Assembly: GCF_036898465.1 (NCBI RefSeq)
Contig: NZ_JARUMJ010000001.1
Coordinates: 248,001 to 312,000 of the forward strand
Length of the DNA: 64,000 nt
Reading direction: 5' to 3'
Source of the DNA: Streptomyces sp. B21-105
GTDB lineage: Bacteria; Actinomycetota; Actinomycetes; Streptomycetales; Streptomycetaceae
In this document: positions 21,093-30,283 of the stretch, one piece after another
Layout of the letters: every line of letters starts with the position of its first letter
Position numbering within the stretch: position 1 is the stretch's first letter
Made by a program: the position numbers and the translations under genes
Notes under the pieces: model-generated
Databases searched by the model: none
The model's input: only the letters and a program-made list of their open reading frames with translations
Told to the model about the DNA's origin: nothing

Positions 21093-22784
21093 ATGGACAC
21101 ATGGGCAGTGCCCGGATACACCGAGTCGCTGGAACTCGGGGCAGGGGCGAGCGGGCGGGTCGTTCTGGCCGTGCACGAGGAGACCGGCGTCCCGGTGGCG
21201 GTCAAGTATCTCAGCGAGTCGCTGCGTACGAAGCCTGGCTTCGTACAGGGGTTCAGGGCTGAGGCGCGGCTGCTCGGCGGGCTGGAGAGCCCTTACGTCG
21301 CCGACCTGTACGAGTACGTCGAGAGCCCGGACGGCGCCGCCATCGTGATGGAGCTGGTGGACGGCGTGTCGTTGCGCACCCTGCTGACCAGGGTGGCCCC
21401 GCTCGAGCCCGAGGCGGCCCTCGTGGTCCTCAAGGGATCGCTGCTCGGTCTGGCCGACGCGCATCGCGTCGGCGTCGTCCATCGCGACTACAAGCCGGAG
21501 AACGTCCTGGTCGTGCCGGACGGATCGTCCAGGCTCGTCGACTTCGGCATAGCGGTGGACGTCGGCGCCAGCGCCGGCGCAGCCGGGACCCCCTCCTACA
21601 TGGCCCCGGAGCAGTGGACCGGCGCCCCCGCCTCTCCCGCCGCCGACGTGTACGCGGCCACGGCCACCTTCTTCGAGTGCCTGACGAGCCACCGGCCCTA
21701 CACCGGTGACAATCTCGCCGCACTCGCCCTGCAGCATGTCGATGGGCCGATCCCGGCCGACGAGGCCCCCGAGGCGGTGCGGGAGCTGGTGCGACGCGGC
21801 CTCGCCAAGGACCCGGGGGAACGTCCCGCACACGCCGAGGCGTTCGTCGCGGAGCTGGAGGCGGCCGCCGGCGCCGCGTACGGGTCCGACTGGGAAGAGC
21901 GCGGGCGCGGCAGGCTCGCCGCGCTGGTGGCTCTGGTGCCGCTGCTCCTGCCGTCGGCCCGCAGCGCCCCGCCGAGCACCACGACGGACACCGCACGCAC
22001 GGTCCTGGGCCGCGAAGCGGCCCGCGGCGGGGCCTCCGGTAAGGCACCCGGCGGGGCCCGGTCGTGGTTGCCCGGCCGGGCGGGGCTGCTCGTCACGGCC
22101 GCGGCCGTCCTGCTGGGCGTCCTCCTGTCCTACGACCTGCGGCACGCCCCGGGGGCGGCGCCGCAACAGGCGGCGCAGGCCCTGGCCACCAGCAGTGCCC
22201 GAGCCGCGGTGGATCCGGAAGCGTCCGTCGCTCCGACCACGCCGGCCCCCTCGGCCGCACCCCCGTCGTCCACCGCGTCACCCGGCCCGTCGGACTCGGC
22301 CTCGGCGTCGGCGTCCTCGTCGGCGTCCGTCGGCACCGACGAGCCCTCGGCGTCCGCCTCCGCATCCCCGACCGAGGAAGCCACACCCGGCGAAGCGCCC
22401 GGCGGGCCGTCCACCGGGGCGACGCCGACGACGGCCTCCCCGACCCCGCCGCGTGCTCCCGCTGTCAAGGACATCACGGTGAGGGACTTCCGGCAGACGG
22501 GTTCGACGACCGCCACAGCGACCATCGCCGTCACGACGGACGGAACCGGCCCGCTCTCCCTCACCGTCTCTTGGTCCACGGGCAACGGCGGCCGAGGGCT
22601 CGGGGCTTCGGACGGCGCGCCTCAGGCCTTCGAACGAAGCGGGTCCACCCAGTACGTCCTCACCGTGGCCCACACCTTCCGGAACGCCGGCTGCTACTGG
22701 GCGGTACAGGCGACGACCGTCCCCGCCGCCGCCGACGGCGGCGGCTCGCAGCAGCTTCTGACCAGGCAGTGTGACATCCGATGA
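21093..22784 (+). CDS. Membrane Ser/Thr protein kinase
   Basis: 563 residues. The Hanks-type kinase domain spans about residues 8-270, with glycine loop GAGASGRVVL (16-25), Lys38, catalytic HRDYKPEN (130-137), DFG (150-152) and an APE motif (MAPEQW). A low-complexity linker rich in Ser, Ala and Pro follows, with a single membrane helix (LLVTAAAVLLGVLLSYDL) near residue 335 and an extracellular C-terminal domain of about 110 residues (ITVRDFRQTGSTTATATIAV) with two cysteines. The ATG at 21093 follows GGGGGATGGA. The stop overlaps the next start (ATGA at 22781), so it is coupled to a membrane protein whose outer domain looks related. Confidence 0.92.
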   Translation: MDTWAVPGYTESLELGAGASGRVVLAVHEETGVPVAVKYLSESLRTKPGFVQGFRAEARLLGGLESPYVADLYEYVESPDGAAIVMELVDGVSLRTLLTRVAPLEPEAALVVLKGSLLGLADAHRVGVVHRDYKPENVLVVPDGSSRLVDFGIAVDVGASAGAAGTPSYMAPEQWTGAPASPAADVYAATATFFECLTSHRPYTGDNLAALALQHVDGPIPADEAPEAVRELVRRGLAKDPGERPAHAEAFVAELEAAAGAAYGSDWEERGRGRLAALVALVPLLLPSARSAPPSTTTDTARTVLGREAARGGASGKAPGGARSWLPGRAGLLVTAAAVLLGVLLSYDLRHAPGAAPQQAAQALATSSARAAVDPEASVAPTTPAPSAAPPSSTASPGPSDSASASASSSASVGTDEPSASASASPTEEATPGEAPGGPSTGATPTTASPTPPRAPAVKDITVRDFRQTGSTTATATIAVTTDGTGPLSLTVSWSTGNGGRGLGASDGAPQAFERSGSTQYVLTVAHTFRNAGCYWAVQATTVPAAADGGGSQQLLTRQCDIR

Positions 22785-23614
22785 GCACGCACGACGACCG
22801 CACGCACGACGACCGCACGCAGGTCTTCGTGGAGGACGGCGAGCCCACCCAGGTGCTCGGCCGCACCGCCTCGTCCGCCACACCCGCCTCGTCCGCCACA
22901 CCCGCTTCGCCCGCCACACCCGCTTCGCCCGCCGCGCCCGCATCTGCCGCCTCGCGCGTCGAAGGCGGCCCCGACGACGCCGAGTACAGCGCCACCGTGC
23001 TGGCCAGTCACTGGATCCAGCGGCCGCCCGAGACGGACACGACCCTCGTCGCGCCTCCCTCCACGCGGACGCAGGACACGCCGACCCCGGTGCAGACGCC
23101 GACGCCCGCACCGGATCGCGTCGAAGGCACCGTGCTGCGCTTCGGCCCGGGCGTGACCGCCGCCGTCGCACAACGCACCCACCGGACCCTGCCCTCGATA
23201 CCGCCGCCTCCCGCGCCCTCACGTCGGCGTCCGCGCAGACATGCGCTGCCCGCGCTGGTGCTGATCGGCGTCATCGCACTCCTCGCCTGGCAGCGCCTCG
23301 GGCCGTCCCTCGCAACGGGCGCGGTACAGGTCGTGGCCCGGCCGGCGGCCGTGGGGTGCGACGGCACCGCGGACGTCGTCGGCGTCGTCGCCACCAACGG
23401 CCGACCGGGCACGCTCTCGTACCGCTGGACCCGAAGCGACGGCACGGCCTCGGGTGTGCTGCGGGAAGTGGTGGCCGAGGGCCGGCATCAGGCACGCCTG
23501 CACCTGCTGTGGACGTTCCAGGGCAGGGGCCACTACGCGGCCCGGGCCGAACTGCATCTCCTCTCCCCCGTCGACCGCACGGTCGTCGTCGACCTGACGT
23601 ACGACTGTCCCTGA
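22781..23614 (+). CDS. Single-pass membrane protein coupled to the Ser/Thr kinase
   Basis: 277 residues, not assigned to a known family. The cytoplasmic N-terminal half is repetitive and disordered (THDDR twice, then four ASxATP-like units) and carries several TQV sites (DDRTQVFVEDGEPTQVLG). One membrane helix (ALPALVLIGVIALLAW) precedes an outer domain of about 100 residues with two cysteines and a pattern like that of the kinase C-terminus (GTLSYRWTRSDGTASGVLRE; the kinase has PLSLTVSWSTGNGG). The ATGA overlap with the kinase implies matched expression. The Thr-rich, acidic N-terminus is a plausible kinase substrate; this is inference. Confidence 0.8.
   Translation: MSTHDDRTHDDRTQVFVEDGEPTQVLGRTASSATPASSATPASPATPASPAAPASAASRVEGGPDDAEYSATVLASHWIQRPPETDTTLVAPPSTRTQDTPTPVQTPTPAPDRVEGTVLRFGPGVTAAVAQRTHRTLPSIPPPPAPSRRRPRRHALPALVLIGVIALLAWQRLGPSLATGAVQVVARPAAVGCDGTADVVGVVATNGRPGTLSYRWTRSDGTASGVLREVVAEGRHQARLHLLWTFQGRGHYAARAELHLLSPVDRTVVVDLTYDCP
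22868..22939 (+). repeat. Four 18-bp tandem repeats in the kinase partner gene
   Basis: Four in-frame 18-bp units encode ASSATP, ASSATP, ASPATP and ASPAAP. Units 1 and 2 are identical at the DNA level, so length could vary by slippage without frameshift. Confidence 0.85.
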
Positions 23615-23753
23615 GCGACCGCGCACACCCGCCTGCCGGTGTCCTCGCCCTCGGCGCGTGGACTCCGGCGGGCGGGCGATCTGACGTGGCGTCGGGTCCG
23701 TCGGGTCCGGCAGTGGGCAACCGGTCGTCCGGCAGCGCGAATACGTTTGCGTC

Positions 23754-24290
23754 TCAGGAACGAGGTTCAAGCACTTCCAGGGCGCCCGTTTCGGTGTCGT
23801 AGCTGCGCAAGGTGGTGAGGCGGACCGACAGGGGCGGCGCCGGCAGCAGCTCGGAGATCCGTCGGTCGGCGAAGGCAGCGGCCCGTCGGGTCCGGCCGAG
23901 GGTGACGTGCGGGCTCCAGCGTCCGGGTTCGTGGAAGGGATTGAGGGCTTCGGGCCCGCCGTCCGACACGACCGCCTCCCACACCCGGCGGTGCAGACCG
24001 GCCAACGCACTGTCGAGGTCCAGCGCCCAGGCCAGCACCGATGTCGGCCGCTCGAAGCGGACCACACCGGTGAACCTCACCGCCAGCGGCAGCGCGGCCG
24101 CCACCTCGGCGAGCTCCCAGCGGATCGGGGCAGTCAGCTCCCCGCACGAGGCCAGCGTGAGATGCGGACTGTTGGTGGGAGAGCGGTGGCGCGCCTGACT
24201 GGGCAGCCCCGCGTCCGCGAGCCGCCGCCATGCCTCCCGCACGGCCACGTCCGCCGTCTCGTCCAGCAACATCTCGACCGTGCGCACCAC
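23754..24290 (-). CDS. 2'-5' RNA ligase/2H phosphoesterase family protein
   Basis: 178 residues with the two HxTx motifs that define the 2H superfamily: HLTL at residue 43 and HVTL at residue 128. These would hydrolyse or ligate 2',5' or cyclic phosphodiester bonds in RNA or nucleotides. The GTG at 24290 is used; no strong ribosome site is seen, so translation may be leaderless or start a codon later. It is monocistronic and convergent with the kinase operon. Confidence 0.82.
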   Translation of the reverse strand: MVRTVEMLLDETADVAVREAWRRLADAGLPSQARHRSPTNSPHLTLASCGELTAPIRWELAEVAAALPLAVRFTGVVRFERPTSVLAWALDLDSALAGLHRRVWEAVVSDGGPEALNPFHEPGRWSPHVTLGRTRRAAAFADRRISELLPAPPLSVRLTTLRSYDTETGALEVLEPRS

Positions 24291-24448
24291 CGCAGCCTAG
24301 CGGCGATCATCCGTGGTCCCGCCGAGGCGGCGCCCAGCCAGGGCCACGGACGACGGCACGCGAACAGGGCAGCGACCCGGGGCCGGGTTCGACGGGGACG
24401 GTGCCGGCGCGTCCGCGAGGTCGAGCAGACCAGCAGCCGGCACGGCGC

Positions 24449-24637
24449 CTACTCGTCCCCGGTGCTCTGCCGTGAGCGGGAATTCCGGCTCGTGCTGCGG
24501 GCCAGCTCGCCGCCGAGCAGTGTCGCCTTCGCCACGCCACGTGCCCAGCGAGGGGCATCGCCCCTGGCCTCCCAGAAGACGCAGACACAGCCGCCGATGA
24601 CGAGCAGCACGACGACCGCCAGTACGAGTACGAGCAC
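24449..24637 (-). CDS. Small single-pass membrane protein
   Basis: 62 residues: a GTG start at 24637 with GGGGGA just upstream, one strongly hydrophobic helix (LVLVLAVVVLLVIGGCVCVF) at the extreme N-terminus, then a basic, Ser/Arg-rich tail. No family is recognised. Size and layout resemble many small Streptomyces membrane proteins, but coding potential rests on the helix and the ribosome site alone. Confidence 0.5.
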   Translation of the reverse strand: MLVLVLAVVVLLVIGGCVCVFWEARGDAPRWARGVAKATLLGGELARSTSRNSRSRQSTGDE

Positions 24638-24833
24638 ACTCTCCCCCTATGTGTTCTGTTCGTTCGATGGTGGGGCCCATCCTCTCAGGCGGGCGACGGG
24701 CTCGGCACGCGTGGCCTTCACCACAATTTGCCCATTTATGGACATAGGCATGTCTAAGTAGTCTCAAGGCTGGTTGCGCTTCTTCGGTGATCAGCGCAGG
24801 GATGCAGAGACAGCGCCATAGGAGAAGTGTTTG

Positions 24834-26063
24834 ATGCTGAGGAAACGACGCACCGGACTGGTGGCTACGGCCGGCGTGCTCGGCGGCGTACTCACCGTCA
24901 CGGCCCTCGGCGGTACAAGCAACGCTGCCACCAGCACCGACGACGGCGGGCGCCACCCCACGTCGCAGACGGGCCCACAGCAGGCGGGCGCCCCGGAGGC
25001 CTCCGAGGCCCGCATAGTGATCACGCCCGGGGAAGGCGCCCACAACGTCGGCACCGACGACCCCGTCGGCGTCACCGTCCGCAACGGCAAGCTCACCAAG
25101 GTGACCATGACCGCCGTCGCGACCGGCGCCGAGGTGCCGGGAACCGTGTCCGCGGACGGCACCTCCTGGAAGCCGAACGGCGGGCTGAAGGGTGCGACCA
25201 GGTATCAGATCGCAGCTGAGGCCAAGGACGCCAAGGGTCGCCCCGCCTCCGGTAACGCCTCGATCACCACCGTCTCCCCCGCCAACGACTTCATCGGGCA
25301 CGTCTCCCCCGAGGACGGCTCGACCGTCGGCGTGGGCATGCCGGTGACGGTCGGTTTCGACAAGGCGGTCAGCGACAGGGCCGCCGTGCAGTCGGAGATC
25401 CAGGTCAGCTCCAGCAGCGGCCAGCAGGCCGTCGGCCACTGGTTCAACGACCGTCGCCTCGACTTCCGCCCCGAGCATTACTGGACGCCCGGTTCCACCG
25501 TCACCGTCACGCTCACCCGCGACGGCATCCAGAAGACCGTCACCTTCACGATCGGCCGCAGCCAGATCAGCACCGTGGACGTCAAGACGAAGCGGATGAC
25601 CGTCGTCCAGAACGGCAGGCCGATCAGGACCATCCCGATCTCGGCGGGCAGCCGCGAACACCCGACCTACAACGGTCAGATGGTGATCTCCGAGAAGTTC
25701 CGGCGCATCCACATGAACGGTGCGAGCGTCGGTCTCACGGAGAAGGACGGCAAGCCCTCGTACGACATCAAGGCCGTGCCGCACGCCATGCGCCTGACCG
25801 ACTCGGGCACGTTCATCCACGGCAACTACTGGGGTACGGACTCGGTCTTCGGCAAGGTCAACACCAGTCACGGCTGCATCGGTCTGAGGGATGCCCGGGG
25901 CGGCGGCAACGACAGGAAGCCCGCCGCGTGGTTCTTCGACCACTCGATGATCGGTGACATCGTGATCGTCAAGAACTCCGAGGACAAGACAGCGCTGGCC
26001 CCGGACAACGGCCTCAGCGACTGGAACATGCCGTGGAGCCAGTGGGTCGCGGCCAGCTGGTAG
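24834..26063 (+). CDS. Secreted L,D-transpeptidase with Ig-like domain
   Basis: Forms 3-3 crosslinks in peptidoglycan outside the membrane. 409 residues: a signal peptide ending near residue 31, two Ig-like domains (about 60-150 and 155-240), then a YkuD catalytic domain with His329 (FIHGNYWG) and the motif Ser345-His-Gly-Cys348 (TSHGCIGLRD). The C-terminal extension ends in WSQWVAASW, typical of actinobacterial enzymes. Unlike many Streptomyces paralogues it has no lipobox Cys, so it is probably released or held by other means. The ATG at 24834 has GGAGAAG upstream. It stands alone. Confidence 0.92.
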   Translation: MLRKRRTGLVATAGVLGGVLTVTALGGTSNAATSTDDGGRHPTSQTGPQQAGAPEASEARIVITPGEGAHNVGTDDPVGVTVRNGKLTKVTMTAVATGAEVPGTVSADGTSWKPNGGLKGATRYQIAAEAKDAKGRPASGNASITTVSPANDFIGHVSPEDGSTVGVGMPVTVGFDKAVSDRAAVQSEIQVSSSSGQQAVGHWFNDRRLDFRPEHYWTPGSTVTVTLTRDGIQKTVTFTIGRSQISTVDVKTKRMTVVQNGRPIRTIPISAGSREHPTYNGQMVISEKFRRIHMNGASVGLTEKDGKPSYDIKAVPHAMRLTDSGTFIHGNYWGTDSVFGKVNTSHGCIGLRDARGGGNDRKPAAWFFDHSMIGDIVIVKNSEDKTALAPDNGLSDWNMPWSQWVAASW

Positions 26064-26358
26064 AGGCGGGCGACCTCGTCCTGGGGGCGACGCCGACCGC
26101 CCGTGCCGCCGGGCACCGCTGCAGCACGGCGCGGGTGCGGCGATGACGCGTGACGGACCGATAAACCGCATTCAACTGATTGTCACCGCTTCGAGGTAAG
26201 CATCCCCTCTCTCCGGTGGATGTGGCGAGTTCGACGGCTAGCTTTCTGCAGGTGGACGGATGCCCGCGATCCTTCCCGCTCGTTGCCCACGCCCCCTGCC
26301 TCCCGTCCGGCGCACCCGTGTGCGCCGGACGGCCTGCCGTGCAAGGAGAGAACCCCCG
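26064..26358 (+). promoter_or_regulatory. Intergenic leader of the 2-MIB operon
   Basis: 295 bases between the L,D-transpeptidase and the encapsulin gene. An AT-richer patch at 26161-26190 (ATAAACCGCATTCAACTG) is the likeliest promoter area; no clear -35/-10 pair is asserted. AAGGAGAG before the ATG at 26359 is a strong ribosome site. Confidence 0.35.
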
Positions 26359-27774
26359 ATGTCCGTCGACAGCATCCCGGAGACTCAGGCCCCGCCCGCA
26401 GCGGCGCAGCAGTCCCTGAGCACGGCCGCCGCCCGCAACCTCGCCACCACCACCAAGTCAGCCCCGCAGATGCAGGAGATCACCTCCCGCTGGTTGCTGC
26501 GGATGCTGCCCTGGGTGGAGGCCGAGGGCGGCGCCTTCCGGGTCAACCGGCGGCTGCGCCATACCGTCGGCGACGGCCGCATCGAGTTCGTCCAGGAGGG
26601 CGCAACGGTCCGGGTGATCCCCCGGGAGCTCGGTGAACTGGCCGTTCTGCGCGGATTCGAGGACACGGAGGTTCTCACCGCCCTCGCCGACCGCTGCACG
26701 CAGCGCGACTTCACGGCGGGCGAGGTCCTCGTCGAACGCGGCAGCCCCGCGGACCGGATCCATCTGATCGCACACGGCCGGCTCATCCAGACCTCCGAGG
26801 GACAGTACGGCGGAGAGAACGCCCTCGCGGTGCTCGCGGACGGCGACCACTTCGGCGAGAACGCGCTGTCGGACTCCGACGCCCGCCACGACTGCACGGT
26901 CACCGCCGAGTCCTCCGGCACCCTCCTCACCCTCTCCCACGCCGACTTCGCCGCCGTCCAGGCGCGCGCACCCCACCTACGGGCCCACGTCGGCAGGTTC
27001 ACGTCCCGCGGGCGGCTGCGGCAGAACAAGCACGGCGAGGCCGAGATCGCCCTGTCCGCCGGTCACGTCGGCGAGGCCGAACTGCCGGGCACCTTCGTCG
27101 ACTACGAACCGAAACCGCGTGAGTACGAGCTCTCCGTCGCCCAGACCGTGCTGAGGATCCACACCAGGGTCGCCGACCTCTACAACGGTCCGATGAACCA
27201 GAGCGAGGAGCAACTCAGGCTCACGATCGAGGCGTTGCGGGAGCGTCAGGAGCACGAGCTGGTCAACAACCGCGAGTTCGGGTTGTTGCACAACGCCGAC
27301 TTCAAGCAGCGCATCCAGCCCCGCTCCGGACCGCCGACCCCGGACGACATGGACGATCTGCTCTGCCGTCGGCGCGGTACCAAGATGTTCCTCGCCCACC
27401 CCAGGACGATCGCCGCCATCGGACGTGGCTTCAACGCCTGCGGTCTCTACCCCGACCATGTCGACCTGGGCGGGCAATCGGTCCCCGCCTGGCGCGGGGT
27501 CCCCATCCTGCCCTGCAACAAGATCCCGATCAGCAAGGAGCAGACCAGCTCCATCATCGCGATGCGCACCGGAGAGAAGAACCAGGGCGTCATCGGCCTG
27601 CGGCAGACAGGACTGCTGGACGAGTACGAACCGGGGCTCTCCGTGCGGTTCATGGGCATCAACGAACAGGCGATCATCTCCTACCTCGTCAGCACCTACT
27701 ACTCCGCCGCGGTGCTCCTGCCCGACGCCCTCGGCGTGATGGAGAACGTGCAGATCGCCCCCAGGCCGCGCTGA
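26359..27774 (+). CDS. Family 2B encapsulin shell protein with cyclic-nucleotide-binding domain
   Basis: Self-assembling HK97-fold shell protein of a nanocompartment. 471 residues. After a disordered N-terminal arm, a cNMP-binding domain lies at about residues 95-205 with a phosphate-binding-cassette-like motif ([19 protein letters not shown]) that keeps the conserved Arg. The rest is the encapsulin fold ([20 protein letters not shown], then [19 protein letters not shown] and [20 protein letters not shown]). This gene was formerly annotated as a Crp-type regulator in 2-MIB clusters. It is the first gene of an operon with its presumed cargo, 2-MIB synthase, and the geranyl diphosphate methyltransferase. 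Confidence 0.92.
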   Translation: MSVDSIPETQAPPAAAQQSLSTAAARNLATTTKSAPQMQEITSRWLLRMLPWVEAEGGAFRVNRRLRHTVGDGRIEFVQEGATVRVIPRELGELAVLRGFEDTEVLTALADRCTQRDFTAGEVLVERGSPADRIHLIAHGRLIQTSEGQYGGENALAVLADGDHFGENALSDSDARHDCTVTAESSGTLLTLSHADFAAVQARAPHLRAHVGRFTSRGRLRQNKHGEAEIALSAGHVGEAELPGTFVDYEPKPREYELSVAQTVLRIHTRVADLYNGPMNQSEEQLRLTIEALRERQEHELVNNREFGLLHNADFKQRIQPRSGPPTPDDMDDLLCRRRGTKMFLAHPRTIAAIGRGFNACGLYPDHVDLGGQSVPAWRGVPILPCNKIPISKEQTSSIIAMRTGEKNQGVIGLRQTGLLDEYEPGLSVRFMGINEQAIISYLVSTYYSAAVLLPDALGVMENVQIAPRPR

Positions 27775-27856
27775 TGCCCTGACCGGCTGCAGGCGACACA
27801 CCTGGCCCGCCCCGAGCACGACGGAGCGCTCACCCCACCGCAGCAAGGAGCCGACG

Positions 27857-29221
27857 ATGCCCGATTCCGGGCCCCTCGGACCATCCCCCGCCGAGCGGCG
27901 ACCGACGCCGCCCAGAGCCGTGCCGGACACCCCCGCGCGGGTGGTCCCGGACCTTCCGGCGACACCGGCCGCCGCGGGCTTTCTGGCGGCACTGCATCCT
28001 CCGGTCCCGATCCCGATCCCCGACCCGCCACCGGCCCCCACGCCCGCCTCCGCCGTACGACACACGCCCGGCACGCCCGCCTCCGCCGTACGACACACGC
28101 CCGGCACGCCGGCGGCCGGCACCGCCTTCCAGGGGATCATGCGCGGACCTACCGGACTGGGCACGACCTCCCTGACCCTGTCCGCCAGGGACGCACCCCC
28201 GCTCCCGGATCCGGAGGCCACGGCACCGGCTCCGTCCGCCGCTGGGCGAGCCGTTCCCGGTCTCTACCACCATCCCGTCCCGGAGCCCGACCCCGTGCGC
28301 GTCGAGGAGGTGAGCCGCCGGATCAAACACTGGGCCGAGGACGAGGTGCGGCTCTATCCCGAGGAGTGGGAGGGACAGTTCGACGGCTTCTCCGTCGGCC
28401 GCTACATGGTCGCCTGCCACCCCGACGCTCCGACGGTCGACCACCTGATGCTCGCCACCCGGCTCATGGTCGCGGAGAACGCGGTGGACGACTGCTACTG
28501 CGAGGACCACGGCGGGTCACCCGTCGGTCTCGGCGGGCGCCTCCTGCTCGCGCACACCGCGCTCGACCACGTCCACACCACCGCGGAGTACGCGTCGGCG
28601 TGGCAGGAATCCCTCACCTCGGACGCCCCGCGCCGGGCGTACCGCAGCGCGATGGACCACTTCGTCCGCGCGGCCACCCCCGCACAGGCCGACCGCTACC
28701 GGCACGACATGGCCCGGCTGCACATGGGCTACCTCGCCGAGGCCGCCTGGGCACAGACCGGCCACGTCCCCGAGGTGTGGGAGTACCTGGCGATGCGCCA
28801 GTTCAACAACTTCCGCCCCTGCCCCACCATCACCGACACCGTCGGCGACTACGAACTGCCCGCGGATCTCCACGCCCGGCCGGACATGCAGCGGGTGATC
28901 GCCCTCGCGGGCAACGCGACCACCATTGTGAACGACCTCTACTCGTACACCAAGGAACTCGACAGCCCCGGCCTCCACCTGAACCTGCCGGTGGTGATCG
29001 CGGAACGCGAGCAGCTCTCCGAGCGAGACGCCTATCTGAAGGCCGTCGAGGTTCACAACGACCTCCAGCACGCCTTCGAGGCCGCCGCGGCCGACCTGGC
29101 GAAGGCCTGCCCCCTGCCCCCGGTGCTGCGCTTCCTGCGGGGAGTGGCCGCCTGGGTCGACGGCAACCACGACTGGCACCGCACCAACACCTACCGATAC
29201 AGCCTGCCCGACTTCTGGTAA
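27857..29221 (+). CDS. 2-methylisoborneol synthase (class I terpene cyclase)
   Basis: Cyclises 2-methylgeranyl diphosphate to 2-methylisoborneol, the earthy odorant. 454 residues. Metal-binding motifs are DDCYCED (211-217) and the NSE-type NDLYSYTKE (359-367). The first 140 residues are proline-rich and disordered, the region known in this family to direct loading into the encapsulin. It holds an exact duplication (TPASAVRHTPG twice) and a conserved-looking patch, GTAFQGIMRGPTGLGTTSL. The ATG at 27857 has AAGGAG upstream. It lies 82 nt after the encapsulin gene. Confidence 0.95.
   Translation: MPDSGPLGPSPAERRPTPPRAVPDTPARVVPDLPATPAAAGFLAALHPPVPIPIPDPPPAPTPASAVRHTPGTPASAVRHTPGTPAAGTAFQGIMRGPTGLGTTSLTLSARDAPPLPDPEATAPAPSAAGRAVPGLYHHPVPEPDPVRVEEVSRRIKHWAEDEVRLYPEEWEGQFDGFSVGRYMVACHPDAPTVDHLMLATRLMVAENAVDDCYCEDHGGSPVGLGGRLLLAHTALDHVHTTAEYASAWQESLTSDAPRRAYRSAMDHFVRAATPAQADRYRHDMARLHMGYLAEAAWAQTGHVPEVWEYLAMRQFNNFRPCPTITDTVGDYELPADLHARPDMQRVIALAGNATTIVNDLYSYTKELDSPGLHLNLPVVIAEREQLSERDAYLKAVEVHNDLQHAFEAAAADLAKACPLPPVLRFLRGVAAWVDGNHDWHRTNTYRYSLPDFW
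28040..28105 (+). repeat. 33-bp perfect direct repeat in the cargo-loading region
   Basis: Two adjacent identical 33-bp copies (28040-28072 and 28073-28105) encode the 11-residue unit TPASAVRHTPG twice, inside the disordered N-terminus of 2-MIB synthase. Confidence 0.9.
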
Positions 29222-29236
29222 AGAACGGACATTTCT

Positions 29237-30112
29237 GTGACCACTGAGACGACCTCCACCGCCACCGCGAAGATCCCGGCCCCGGCCACCGCGTACCAGG
29301 AGGACATCGCCCGCTACTGGAACAACGAGGCCCGACCGGTCAATTTGCGCCTCGGTGACGTGGACGGGCTCTACCACCACCACTACGGCATCGGCGACGT
29401 GGACCAAGCCGCGCTCGGCGACCCGGCACACAGCGAGTACGAGAAGAAGCTCATCGCGGAACTGCACCGGCTGGAGTCGGCACAGGCGGAGTTCCTCATG
29501 GACCACCTCGGCGGCGTCGGTCCCGACGACACCCTCGTCGACGCCGGCTGCGGGCGCGGCGGGTCCATGGTCATGGCGCACCGCCGATTCGGTTGCCGGG
29601 TCGAGGGCGTCACCCTGTCCGCCGCCCAGGCCGACTTCGGCAACAGGCGCGCGCGGGAACTACGTATCGAGGACCATGTCCGCTCCCGTGTGTGCAACAT
29701 GCTCGACACGCCTTTCGACAAGGGCAGCATCGGGGCCTCGTGGAACAACGAGTCGAGCATGTACGTCGACCTCCACGACCTGTTCGCCGAGCACTCCCGT
29801 TTCCTGAAGGTGGGCGGCAGGTACGTGACGATCACCGGCTGCTGGAACCCCCGCTACGGCCAGCCGTCGAAGTGGGTCTCGCAGATCAACGCGCATTTCG
29901 AGTGCAACATCCACTCCCGCCGCGAATATCTGCGCGCCATGGCCGACAACCGGCTCGTGCCGCACACCATCGTCGACCTCACGCCGGACACCCTGCCCTA
30001 TTGGGAGTTGCGGGCCACGTCGTCGCTGGTCACCGGAATCGAGGAGGCGTTCATCGAGTCCTACCGGGACGGCTCCTTCCAGTACGTCCTGATCGCGGCA
30101 GACCGCGTGTGA
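29237..30112 (+). CDS. Geranyl diphosphate 2-C-methyltransferase
   Basis: SAM-dependent C-methylation of geranyl diphosphate to 2-methyl-GPP, the substrate of the upstream cyclase. 291 residues with SAM-binding motif I (LVDAGCGRGGSMVMAHRRFG) and the family segments WNNEARPVNLRLGDVDGLYH and NNESSMYVDLHDLFAEH. The start is the GTG at 29237, 15 nt after the synthase stop. Last gene of the 2-MIB operon. Confidence 0.95.
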   Translation: MTTETTSTATAKIPAPATAYQEDIARYWNNEARPVNLRLGDVDGLYHHHYGIGDVDQAALGDPAHSEYEKKLIAELHRLESAQAEFLMDHLGGVGPDDTLVDAGCGRGGSMVMAHRRFGCRVEGVTLSAAQADFGNRRARELRIEDHVRSRVCNMLDTPFDKGSIGASWNNESSMYVDLHDLFAEHSRFLKVGGRYVTITGCWNPRYGQPSKWVSQINAHFECNIHSRREYLRAMADNRLVPHTIVDLTPDTLPYWELRATSSLVTGIEEAFIESYRDGSFQYVLIAADRV

Positions 30113-30122
30113 GCCCGGCCTC

Positions 30123-30165
30123 GCGGGGCCGGGGCCGCGTCCTTCACGGGCGGCCCCGGCCCCGC
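30123..30165 (+). terminator. Terminator of the 2-MIB operon
   Basis: Perfect 16-bp arms (GCGGGGCCGGGGCCGC at 30123-30138, complement at 30150-30165) starting 10 bases after the methyltransferase stop. Confidence 0.75.
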
Positions 30166-30283
30166 GGGGCTCACTCCCTTCTCGCGACGGCAGTCCACTC
30201 CCGCGGCTGCTCGGCCGCCGACACGATCCGTGACGCCTGCTGTCGTCCGCTGTCGCACCGCCCCCGGGGCTACTGTCTGTCGG

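Noticed and set aside
22868..22939. Short tandem repeats as a possible CRISPR array
   Set aside because: Units are contiguous, in frame and without spacers. The same holds for the repeats at 28040, 33823 and 47216.
26359..27774. Crp/Fnr transcription regulator call
   Set aside because: A cNMP domain is present but no HTH follows. The C-terminal part is the encapsulin shell fold, and the 2-MIB context fits family 2B encapsulins.
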